DNA from: an uncultured Thiomonas sp.
Lineage (GTDB): Bacteria; Pseudomonadota; Gammaproteobacteria; Burkholderiales; Burkholderiaceae_C
Direction: 5' to 3'
Assembly: GCA_937927695.1 (NCBI GenBank)
Contig: CALBRU010000031.1
Span: 1-10,667 of the forward strand
Length of the DNA stretch: 10,667 nucleotides
Position 1 is the first letter of the stretch. Every line of letters begins with the position of its first letter. The position numbers were made by a program, and so were the translations under genes. This document shows, piece after piece, positions 1-8,334 of the stretch. The notes under the pieces are model-generated. The model worked only from the letters and a program-made list of their open reading frames with translations. It had not been told where the DNA came from and ran no database searches.

Positions 1-26
1 ATCCTGCCTACCAAACAGGTTTCGCC

Positions 27-719
27 ATGAGTGCCGTGCTCGACCCCGCTGCCCCCGCATTGCTGCGTGCCGACTTTTCCCGCGCTGAAGTGGTGGACAC
101 TACCGCCCTGCCCTGGGTGAATTCGCCGGCGGTTGGCGTGCAGCGCAAATTGATCGAGCGTGACGGCGGTGAGGCCGCACGCGCTACTTCGCTGGTGCGC
201 TACGCGCCAGGCGCGAGTTTTGCCGCACACCTGCACCCGCTGGGCGAAGAAATTCTGGTGCTGCAAGGCACGTTTGCCGATGAGCACGGCGTTTACCCGG
301 TGGGCACTTATCTGAAAAACCCTCCCGGCTCGCGCCACGCGCCATTCACCGAACAGGGCTGCACCCTACTGGTGAAATTGCGTCACATGCAGCCCGACGA
401 TGGTGAGCGTGTGGTGATCGACACGCATCGCGCGCCCTGGCTGCCCGGTCTGGTGCAAGGGCTGAGCGTCAAACCTCTGTCCGACTTTGCGGGCGAGCAT
501 GCCGCGCTGGTGCAGTGGGCGCCCGGCACCGTGTTCACCGCGCATCGACACTGGGGCGGGGAAGAAATCTATGTGATCGAAGGCGTGTTCGAAGACGAGC
601 ACGGCCGGTATCCGGCAGGCACCTGGATGCGCAGTCCGCACCTGAGCCAGCATGCCCCGTTCAGCCGGTCTGGCTGCACCATCTTCGTGAAAGTGGGCCA
701 TCTGCCGGAACAGGGCTGA
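27..719 (+). CDS. Tandem double-cupin protein, ChrR-like cupin family
   Basis: This 230-residue protein is two cupin domains in tandem, resembling the cupin fold of the ChrR anti-sigma factor C-terminal domain. Each copy carries the usual metal-binding pattern: His68, His70, Glu74/Glu75 and His104 in the first, and His173, His175, Glu179/Glu180 and His209 in the second. Over about 54 aligned positions the two halves share roughly 29 identical residues, so they look like an internal duplication. There is no N-terminal anti-sigma zinc-binding region, no signal peptide and no membrane segment, so it is probably a cytoplasmic metalloprotein. The substrate is unknown; dioxygenase-like, isomerase-like or sensory roles are all possible. 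The ATG at 27 has an AGGT ribosome-binding sequence at 17-20. zur starts 38 bp downstream on the same strand, so the two may be cotranscribed. Family assignment is firm, function is not. Confidence 0.85.
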   Translation: MSAVLDPAAPALLRADFSRAEVVDTTALPWVNSPAVGVQRKLIERDGGEAARATSLVRYAPGASFAAHLHPLGEEILVLQGTFADEHGVYPVGTYLKNPPGSRHAPFTEQGCTLLVKLRHMQPDDGERVVIDTHRAPWLPGLVQGLSVKPLSDFAGEHAALVQWAPGTVFTAHRHWGGEEIYVIEGVFEDEHGRYPAGTWMRSPHLSQHAPFSRSGCTIFVKVGHLPEQG

Positions 720-757
720 TACCGCCCGGTAGCGCGGCTTGTTGCATACTTGCAGGC

Positions 758-1234
758 ATGACCGCTCATCGCCATCATCCCCAGGAAGCCTCTCAGGAAG
801 CCTTATTGCATGCCGAAGCCCTGTGCACCGCCCGCGGCGTGCGCCTCACCCCGCTGCGGCGGCGGGTGCTGGAGTTGGTGCAATCGCGCACCGAGGCGGT
901 CAAGGCCTATGACCTGCTCGCGCAGTTGTCTACCGAGGATCACGCGGCCAAGCCGCCCACGGTCTATCGCGCCCTCGATTTCCTGCTGGAGCAGGGGCTG
1001 ATTCACCGCGTCGATAGCCTGAACGCCTTTGTTGGCTGCAACCACCCCGACACGCCGCACGCCGCGCACCTGCTGCTGTGCGCACGCTGCGGCCGGGTGG
1101 AAGAATTGCACAGTGACGCGGTGGATGCCGCCATTGCCAAGGCCGTGGCGGCCACCGGTTTTGTCGCCCGCCACGCGCGGCTGGAAGTGCAAGGGCTGTG
1201 TGCGGCCTGCGCGGCCTCGGCCACAGCCGACTGA
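758..1234 (+). CDS. zur: Zinc uptake regulator Zur (Fur family)
   Basis: The 158-residue product is a Fur-superfamily metalloregulator, closest in my reading to enterobacterial Zur, which represses zinc-import genes when loaded with Zn(II). The N-terminal winged helix includes the segment PPTVYRALDFLLEQG (residues 66-80), nearly the same as in E. coli Zur. The structural zinc site is visible as two CxxC pairs, Cys108/Cys111 and Cys148/Cys151. Cys94 and His83 fit the regulatory zinc site, and the C-terminal GLCAAC resembles E. coli Zur. The reading frame is open back to 515 inside the cupin gene, but homology begins near residue 13 from the ATG at 758, so that start is chosen. No clear Shine-Dalgarno precedes it; a CATACT hexamer at 745-750 could be a -10 for a nearly leaderless transcript, which is weak. 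No zinc transporter lies in the window. Confidence 0.9.
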   Translation: MTAHRHHPQEASQEALLHAEALCTARGVRLTPLRRRVLELVQSRTEAVKAYDLLAQLSTEDHAAKPPTVYRALDFLLEQGLIHRVDSLNAFVGCNHPDTPHAAHLLLCARCGRVEELHSDAVDAAIAKAVAATGFVARHARLEVQGLCAACAASATAD

Positions 1235-1240
1235 CCGACT

Positions 1241-1696
1241 TCAGCCCGCAGGCTTGAGGGTGTAGAGCCGCGCCAGCGTCAAACCTAGGCCAAGCAGCGC
1301 GCCCAGCGTGAGCCACAGGCGCAGTTGCAAAAACCACGACGGCCACGGAAGCTGCTTGCGCAACATCACATCGGCCGCGTAAGCAATGGCCAGACCGATG
1401 AACAGCCCGGTCATGCCGTACACCCAGTTCGACGCCCAGGTCATGCGCCACGCCCATAGCGGCAGCACCACGCCCCAGCCCAGCAGCAGCCAAGGGCGTT
1501 GCACCTGACCTTCGGGCAGCACCAGCGCTGCGCCCCAATACAGCGCACCGAGAAACGCCAGAATGGCCGCAGCGTATTGCGCCTGAATCACCACCACGGC
1601 GGTCAGCGAGGTCTCGGGCGCAATCCACGCGGCCAGGCCCAGAGCGATAAAGGGAATGAGCCCAGCCAGGCCCAGCGCATAGGCGGGAAACTTCAT
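1241..1696 (-). CDS. DUF3429 family integral membrane protein
   Basis: The 151-residue product is very hydrophobic, with about five predicted membrane segments near residues 5-25, 41-60, 69-84, 92-110 and 127-146. The segment YAAAILAFLGALYWG (41-55) matches the characteristic motif of the DUF3429 family, whose biochemical role is unknown. The frame is open to 1774, but the ATG at 1696 is preferred: GGAG lies 8 bases upstream on the minus strand, and the protein then starts right at the first membrane segment. It sits 87 bp downstream of lipA on the same strand, so it may be the tail of a lipB-lipA transcript, although nothing links it functionally to lipoate. Its 3' end is 6 bp from the convergent zur stop, with no T-rich terminator between them. 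Confidence 0.75.
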   Translation of the reverse strand: MKFPAYALGLAGLIPFIALGLAAWIAPETSLTAVVVIQAQYAAAILAFLGALYWGAALVLPEGQVQRPWLLLGWGVVLPLWAWRMTWASNWVYGMTGLFIGLAIAYAADVMLRKQLPWPSWFLQLRLWLTLGALLGLGLTLARLYTLKPAG

Positions 1697-1783
1697 CAGG
1701 CGATCTCCAGTACGAATGAACTTTGAGCCCGGATTGTCGCTGCCGCGAACTCGCATCGCGGTGCGCTGGCGCAAGAAATCGGT

Positions 1784-2749
1784 TCAGATACCGGCCGCAT
1801 GCGCCTGCTGATCGGCGTGATAGCTGCTGCGCACCAACGCGCCGACGGCGGCGTGGGTGAACCCCATGGCCAGCGCTTCTCGCTCGAACATCGCGAAGGT
1901 GTCGGGGTGCACATAGCGCGCCACCGGCAGATGGTGGCCGGTGGGCGCGAGGTACTGGCCGATGGTGAGCATGTCGATGCCGTGCGCGCGCATGTCGCGC
2001 ATCACATCGAGAATTTCATCGTCGGTTTCGCCCAGTCCCACCATCAGCCCGCTCTTGGTGGGAATGCCGGGATAACGCGCCTTGAAATCGGCCAGCAGTT
2101 TGAGCGAGTGGGCGTAATCGGCGCCGGGACGGGCTTGTTTGTAGAGGCGCGGCACGGTCTCCAAGTTGTGGTTCATCACATCGGGCAGCCCAGCGGCGAA
2201 CAGATCGAGCGCCTTGTCGAGACGTCCGCGGAAATCGGGCACGAGCACTTCGATCTGCGTGGTGGGCGATAGCGCACGAGTCGTCTGGATGCAGTCGACG
2301 AAGTGTTGCGCGCCGCCGTCGCGCAGATCGTCCCGGTCCACGCTGGTGATGACCACATAGCGCAGCCGCATGGCCGCGATGGCCCGCGCCAGATTGCCGG
2401 GCTCTTCGGCGTCAAGCGGGTCGGGGCGGCCGTGACCGACGTCGCAGAAGGGGCAACGGCGGGTGCATTTGTCACCCATGATCATGAAGGTGGCCGTGCC
2501 CTTGCCGAAGCATTCGCCGATGTTGGGACAACTGGCTTCTTCGCACACGGTCACGAGTTTGTGCTCGCGCAACAGCCCTTTGATGGCGTAGAACTGCGAC
2601 GAGGGCGCCGCGGCCTTGACGCGAATCCAGTCGGGCTTGCGCAGCGGCGCGTCGCCTGCGGGCACGATCTTGATGGGAATGCGGGCGGTCTTGGCCTGCC
2701 CTTTCTGTTTGATCGTAGGGTCGGCAAGCGGTGGGGTCGGCGAGGTCAT
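1784..2749 (-). CDS. lipA: Lipoyl synthase LipA (radical SAM)
   Basis: LipA inserts sulfur at C6 and C8 of an octanoyl chain already attached to a lipoyl-domain lysine, the last step of lipoate assembly for pyruvate and 2-oxoglutarate dehydrogenases and the glycine cleavage system. The 321-residue protein has both iron-sulfur sites. The auxiliary cluster is bound by Cys69, Cys74 and Cys80 in the CEEASCPNIGEC motif, plus a serine in the C-terminal RSSYHAD (307-313). The radical SAM cluster is bound by Cys95, Cys99 and Cys102 in CTRRCPFC. Length and motif spacing match bacterial LipA throughout, with no sign of damage. The N-terminal 35 residues are the usual variable extension. The ATG at 2749 lies 30 bp after the lipB stop, and no strong Shine-Dalgarno is visible, which fits cotranscription with lipB. 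Confidence 0.97.
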   Translation of the reverse strand: MTSPTPPLADPTIKQKGQAKTARIPIKIVPAGDAPLRKPDWIRVKAAAPSSQFYAIKGLLREHKLVTVCEEASCPNIGECFGKGTATFMIMGDKCTRRCPFCDVGHGRPDPLDAEEPGNLARAIAAMRLRYVVITSVDRDDLRDGGAQHFVDCIQTTRALSPTTQIEVLVPDFRGRLDKALDLFAAGLPDVMNHNLETVPRLYKQARPGADYAHSLKLLADFKARYPGIPTKSGLMVGLGETDDEILDVMRDMRAHGIDMLTIGQYLAPTGHHLPVARYVHPDTFAMFEREALAMGFTHAAVGALVRSSYHADQQAHAAGI

Positions 2750-2779
2750 GTGAAAGGGCGCGCTAGGGCGAAAAAACGC

Positions 2780-3451
2780 TCAAGGCCTCATGGTAGGCCC
2801 GCCGCCCTGCGTCTGCCAGAGCGCTGCGAATTCCTCGGCAAAGGCCGCGGCGACTTGTTCCACGGCGGCATTCGCGCCCTGACTGGCCATGTCGAGGGTG
2901 CGCAGCCCGGCGTAGCCGCAGGGGTTGATCCAGGTGAACGGTTGCAGGTCCATCGCCACATTGATGGCCACTCCGTGATAGGTGCAGCCGTTGCGCACCT
3001 TGAGCCCAAGGGCCGAGATCTTCTCGCCCGATGCGAGGTAGATGCCCGGCGCACCGGGGTGGCGCACGCCTTCGATGCTCCAACGCGCCAGGGTGCGGAT
3101 CACCGCCTCCTCGATGCGCTGCACGGTTTCGCGCACCATCCAGCGGCGACGGCGAATGTCGAGCAGCAGATAGATCACCGCCTGGCCGGGGCCGTGGTAG
3201 GTGATCTGCCCGCCGCGGTCAGTCTGGACGACGGGAACACCGTGCGCATCGAGCAGATGCTCGGGCCGACCGGCCTGGCCCTGCGTGAACACGGGCGGAT
3301 GCTCCACGCCCCAGAGCTGGTCGGGCGTCACCGCGTCGCGCGCATCGGTCAGCGCACGCATGGCTTGCCAGGTCGGCAGATAGTCCTGTCGGCCCAGCCA
3401 TTGCCAATTCAAAACGTGCTCGGCAGTGAGTTCTGAGTGGTTGGAGTTCAT
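2780..3451 (-). CDS. lipB: Octanoyl-(acyl-carrier-protein):protein octanoyltransferase LipB
   Basis: LipB moves octanoate from octanoyl-ACP to a lysine of lipoyl domains, giving the substrate for LipA encoded just downstream. From the ATG at 3451 the protein is 223 residues, close to E. coli LipB (213). The substrate-pocket motif RGGQITYHGPGQ (79-90), the catalytic Lys144 in GEKISALGLKV, and the catalytic Cys178 in INPCGYAGLR are all present. The frame also allows a GTG start at 3481 (10 more residues), but a TATAGT -10 hexamer at 3482-3487 would put the transcript start near 3475, downstream of that GTG, so the ATG is preferred. lipB is first in a minus-strand block with lipA and possibly the DUF3429 gene, and is divergent from the methyltransferase gene at 3631. 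Confidence 0.96.
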   Translation of the reverse strand: MNSNHSELTAEHVLNWQWLGRQDYLPTWQAMRALTDARDAVTPDQLWGVEHPPVFTQGQAGRPEHLLDAHGVPVVQTDRGGQITYHGPGQAVIYLLLDIRRRRWMVRETVQRIEEAVIRTLARWSIEGVRHPGAPGIYLASGEKISALGLKVRNGCTYHGVAINVAMDLQPFTWINPCGYAGLRTLDMASQGANAAVEQVAAAFAEEFAALWQTQGGGPTMRP

Positions 3452-3481
3452 GCTAAGGTTGCGCTCAGTTGCGGCATTCAC

Positions 3482-3510
3482 ACTATAAAAACAACAGGGA
3501 GACAGCCCAA
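3482..3510 (-). promoter_or_regulatory. Predicted sigma70-type promoter of lipB-lipA
   Basis: On the minus strand, TTGGGC (3510 to 3505) and TATAGT (3487 to 3482) are separated by exactly 17 bases. The -10 differs from TATAAT at one position, while the -35 keeps only TTG plus context. Initiation would fall near 3475, leaving a leader of about 24 bases before the lipB ATG. This is a pattern match only. Confidence 0.45.
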
Positions 3511-3630
3511 GACCGGCACCGAACCGGCATCAAATCCTCCGTTCGTCTTGGCAGTTTGCTCGGCGCCGCGTGCGTCAGAGTTCTGGACTGCACGATTTGG
3601 ATCCACTCTCAGGAATTGTCCTGTATCCGC

Positions 3631-4305
3631 ATGAGTATCACTCCCCCCAGCCCTGTCAGCCGTGTGCGCGCAGGGCAGCAAATTCGCACCTTCCTGCGCG
3701 CCTGGGCCCGCGACCCCATGGGCGTGGCCGCCGTGCTGCCCTCGGGGCGGCAGCTCAGCCAGAAAATGCTCAAACCGCTTTCGCTGCTGCCCGAAAGCGA
3801 TCCGTCCCAGCAGCGGGTGATCGAGCTCGGCGCGGGCACGGGCGCCTTCACCCGCGCGCTCATCGAGCACGGTTTGCACTGCGCCAATCTTTTGGTAGTG
3901 GAGCGCGACGCCTCGCTGCACGGTCTGCTGCGGCAGCGATTTCCTGAGCTGCAGCTGATCCAGGCTGATGCCTGCGCGCTGCGAACCGCAGCTCAGGCTT
4001 CGGGCTACCTGCTGGGCGGCCCGGCGGACGCGGTGATCAGCGGGCTGGGCCTGCTTTCCATGCCGCGTGCCACGCAACGCTCCATTCTGAACGAGGCGTT
4101 TTCCGTGCTGCGGCCCGGTGGTTGCTTTGTGCAGTTCACCTATGGTCATGCCAGCCCGGTTTCGCGCGCCTTGCGCGAAGAACTGGGACTGCAGGTGCGG
4201 CGCGCCGGGCTGGCCTGGCGCAACGCGCCGCCGGCCTCGGTTTTCGTTTATCAACGTGCTTTTACAGCCGCACACACCTTCAGCCCGCCGGACGCGACAC
4301 AATAA
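3631..4305 (+). CDS. PmtA-like SAM-dependent methyltransferase
   Basis: The 224-residue protein is a class I methyltransferase. Motif I ELGAGTG (65-71) follows a strand in VIELGAG, an acidic residue Glu91 ends the second strand (LLVVER), Asp113 lies in the third motif (QADA), and VLRPGGCFVQFTYG (159-172) is the post-motif region. The N-terminal stretch FLRAWARDPMGVAAVLPSGR (21-40) is typical of the COG3963 group, which includes phospholipid N-methyltransferase PmtA and proteins often mislabelled as rRNA adenine methyltransferases. A role in methylating phosphatidylethanolamine headgroups is plausible but not shown by sequence. The frame is open from 3469, but family homology starts just after the ATG at 3631. 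An AGGA at 3611-3614 is too far from that ATG to be a normal ribosome-binding site. The next gene, for a small membrane protein, begins 27 bp downstream. Confidence 0.8.
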   Translation: MSITPPSPVSRVRAGQQIRTFLRAWARDPMGVAAVLPSGRQLSQKMLKPLSLLPESDPSQQRVIELGAGTGAFTRALIEHGLHCANLLVVERDASLHGLLRQRFPELQLIQADACALRTAAQASGYLLGGPADAVISGLGLLSMPRATQRSILNEAFSVLRPGGCFVQFTYGHASPVSRALREELGLQVRRAGLAWRNAPPASVFVYQRAFTAAHTFSPPDATQ

Positions 4306-4332
4306 GTTCTTTGCTCTGTCAGTCCATCGTCG

Positions 4333-4527
4333 GTGGATGCCCCAGATTTCAGGACGCTTGCCGTGGCCGGATTTTTCGTCTCCCTCATCATCTATCCCTT
4401 TGCCGTTTATGGCCTGCGGCGGTTTTTCACCGAACGCTTGGGGATGGAAAACAACATCGGATTTCTGGTGTTTCTGCTCGCCAGCGTGGTGAGCTGGCTG
4501 GCTGCAGAAGCCGTGGGACGGCTTTGA
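4333..4527 (+). CDS. Small two-helix membrane protein, unrecognised
   Basis: This 64-residue ORF starts with GTG at 4333 and ends at 4527. I do not recognise a named family. It has two hydrophobic stretches, about residues 9-27 and 43-60, joined by a basic and acidic linker with RRFFTERLGMENN (29-41), so it looks like a small inner-membrane hairpin. Third codon positions are mostly G or C, as in the neighbouring genes, which supports real coding. It follows the methyltransferase by 27 bp on the same strand and ends one base before the stop of the convergent cyclic-nucleotide-binding gene, a tight fit typical of genuine gene ends. No ribosome-binding site is obvious, so it may be translationally coupled or start elsewhere, for instance at the in-frame GTG of AVAGF. 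Confidence 0.6.
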   Translation: MDAPDFRTLAVAGFFVSLIIYPFAVYGLRRFFTERLGMENNIGFLVFLLASVVSWLAAEAVGRL

Positions 4528-4528
4528 T

Positions 4529-5128
4529 TCAGTCCGGCGCCGCAGGGTCGTCGATCTGGCTGGGCGAAAAACCCGACTTCGGCCCCAGCATCTGCGCGCG
4601 AATGGCCGGGTGCATGGCGCTGACCAGGCGCGACATTGACGTGAGTTTGTTCGAGGTGTCACGCAGATGCTCGGCCAGACGGCTGGCGATGCCCAGAGCG
4701 AGACGCGCCGCCGTTGCGGGATGCTCGACCAGCAGCCGCTCCAGCGCATCGCGGCTGAGTTCGGCCAGCGCCACATCGGAATAGGCCACGCAACTCGCGC
4801 TGCGCGGCGCATCGAGCAAGACGCCCATTTCCCCGAACATCTGCCCGGCCTTGGCGATGGAAACCACCAGACTGTCGCCCTGGTGCTGCGGCGCCTTCTC
4901 CACACTCACCTCGCCATACAGCAGCATCAGAATGGTGCCGTCGTGCGTGTCGTCATCCTGCTGAATGAAGCGCGTGCCTGCCTGCATCCAGCGCACCTGC
5001 ATCTGGTTGGCGATGAGTACGGCGTCTTCCGCGGTCAGCCGGTGGCCGGGCTGACGCAGCAGCAGCTGTGCAATGCGCGGCGCCCAGGTGGCATGGACGG
5101 ACTGTTGGGAAGGACGGCGATCGGGCAT
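4529..5128 (-). CDS. Cyclic-nucleotide-binding domain protein (CRP-like, no HTH)
   Basis: The product, 199 residues from the ATG at 5128, has a single cyclic-nucleotide-binding beta-roll at about residues 35-140. The phosphate-binding cassette is well preserved as FGEMGVLLDAPRSAS (98-112), with Glu100, Arg109 and Ser110 in the places that contact the cyclic nucleotide in CRP-family proteins. What follows is a helical tail and a Pro/Asp-rich end, with no winged helix-turn-helix, so it is unlikely to bind DNA itself and may be a sensory or scaffold protein. Alternative starts are ATG at 5179 (216 residues) and TTG at 5206. The latter would run through the metH riboswitch on the opposite strand. 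None has a Shine-Dalgarno; 5128 is chosen because it leaves a leader after the AT-rich promoter. It is divergent from metH. Confidence 0.75.
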   Translation of the reverse strand: MPDRRPSQQSVHATWAPRIAQLLLRQPGHRLTAEDAVLIANQMQVRWMQAGTRFIQQDDDTHDGTILMLLYGEVSVEKAPQHQGDSLVVSIAKAGQMFGEMGVLLDAPRSASCVAYSDVALAELSRDALERLLVEHPATAARLALGIASRLAEHLRDTSNKLTSMSRLVSAMHPAIRAQMLGPKSGFSPSQIDDPAAPD

Positions 5129-5176
5129 GGCGATGGATGGGGTTACGAATGCATGGTAGGCCCGGTGCACCTCATT

Positions 5177-5197
5177 CATATTGATATTTACAATATG
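5177..5197. repeat. Perfect 7-bp inverted repeat, operator-like
   Basis: CATATTG (5177-5183) and CAATATG (5191-5197) form a perfect inverted repeat around a 7-base spacer in an AT-rich island between the divergent cyclic-nucleotide-binding gene and metH. It overlaps the best -10 candidate for metH, so a bound regulator would block initiation. It is not a CRP site, and the TTG-N7-CAA core is one base short of an FNR box. The binding protein, if any, is unknown. Confidence 0.4.
5189..5194 (+). promoter_or_regulatory. Candidate -10 element of metH
   Basis: TACAAT differs from the TATAAT consensus at one position. Initiation about seven bases later, near 5201, would coincide with the first base of the outer riboswitch stem, which supports the placement. 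No good -35 is seen at 16-18 bp spacing, so an activator may be needed or the call may be wrong. Confidence 0.4.
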
Positions 5198-5200
5198 TCG

Positions 5201-5272
5201 CTCCAAGGAGCGTTGCAGCGCCTGCCGCGAAGTGTGCGGCAGGGGTCAGGCTTGGGGTCTCAACGGCGCTCA
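5201..5272 (+). promoter_or_regulatory. S-adenosylhomocysteine (SAH) riboswitch in the metH leader
   Basis: The leader matches the conserved core of the SAH riboswitch, recalled from the family description. GGAGCGTTGCAGCG (5207-5220) is followed by CAGGCTTGG (5247-5255) and CAACGGCGCTCA (5261-5272). The architecture also fits. An outer stem pairs 5201-5207 with 5251-5257 (seven pairs, one G-T). A perfect 8-bp hairpin pairs 5221-5228 with 5236-5243 around a 7-base loop. A pseudoknot pairs GAGCG (5208-5212) with CGCTC (5267-5271). In this family, SAH binding raises expression of ahcY, metH and related genes. No T-run terminator lies between here and the metH ATG 50 bases on, so the switch mechanism cannot be read directly; masking of the translation start is possible. 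Confidence 0.88.
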
Positions 5273-5322
5273 TCCCTTCTTCCCCCGCGCGGTGACGAAG
5301 GCTGACAACTGATCGAGATCCC

Positions 5323-8033
<2,711 letters not shown>

Positions 8034-8061
<28 letters not shown>

Positions 8062-8282
8062 ATCGCGTTGCGCATCGTGTTGTTGCACCGAGTTGCCGCG
8101 GCGCAGTCCAGCGACTCTTTTGGCACGTTGTCGCCGTTCTCGGCCAGTTTTTGCAGCACGGTCTTGTGCGTCAGCCACACAGATCGGTACGTCAAATGAC
8201 AGGCTGTAGCGGGAGACCGTGACACGAACTCCTCTGCATCACGGTCGCCCCAAAAAAGACCTTTCTGGCAGAGCAAGGCCAT
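8034..8282 (-). CDS. Unrecognised 82-residue ORF downstream of metH
   Basis: An open frame from ATG at 8282 (TTG at 8288 also possible) encodes 82 residues and overlaps the last 28 bases of metH on the opposite strand. I recognise no family. The sequence is mixed polar with four cysteines (Cys59 and Cys65 closest together) and no membrane segment or signal peptide. Codon use looks reasonable for the genome. Against it, there is no Shine-Dalgarno, and the only upstream space is the bidirectional terminator and the end of the RND gene, leaving little room for a promoter. It could be a chance ORF, a gene remnant or a real small gene. Confidence 0.25.
8215..8246. repeat. 8-bp inverted repeat in the metH-RND intergenic region
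   Basis: GACCGTGA (8215-8222) and TCACGGTC (8239-8246) are perfectly complementary around a 16-base spacer. No T-run follows directly on the plus strand, although a run of A occurs at 8252-8257. It could form a weak hairpin in the metH 3' region or be a protein site; the role is unknown. Confidence 0.35.
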
Positions 8283-8294
8283 AGGCAATGCAAG

Positions 8295-8322
8295 AAAAAA
8301 ACCGGCGAAAAGCCGGTTTTTT
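8295..8322. terminator. Bidirectional intrinsic terminator between metH and the RND gene
   Basis: CCGGC (8302-8306) and GCCGG (8312-8316) form a GC-rich stem around the loop GAAAA. It is flanked by seven A (8295-8301) and six T (8317-8322), so each strand ends in a U-tract. It can stop metH transcripts coming from the left and RND transcripts coming from the right, matching the convergent layout. Confidence 0.9.
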
Positions 8323-8334
8323 CAATGATGCTGC

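Noticed and set aside
515..757. Upstream extension of the zur reading frame into the cupin gene
   Set aside because: The extension overlaps the cupin coding sequence, is Arg/Pro-rich shadow sequence and lies outside Fur-family homology.
1697..1783. Short inverted repeat CCGCGA/TCGCGG between lipA and the DUF3429 gene as a terminator
   Set aside because: The stem is only 6 bp and no T-run follows on the minus strand.
2303..3436. 377-codon plus-strand open frame opposite lipA and lipB
   Set aside because: Antisense to two intact, motif-complete lipoate genes; no recognisable domain.
3452..3481. GTG start at 3481 adding 10 residues to LipB
   Set aside because: A good -10 hexamer lies immediately upstream, placing the predicted transcript start after this codon. 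The ATG at 3451 gives the family's usual length.
3478..4905. 475-codon minus-strand open frame across the methyltransferase and small membrane protein genes
   Set aside because: It crosses several well-supported genes in the wrong frame and has a composition typical of shadow translation.
5182..5193. FNR/Anr-type box in the metH upstream region
   Set aside because: The half-sites TTG and CAA are 7 bases apart rather than 8, and the second half lacks the ATCAA pattern.
8181..8190. AGATCGGTAC resembling the start of the Illumina adapter
   Set aside because: Only the first seven bases match and the following sequence diverges at once, so it is chance.
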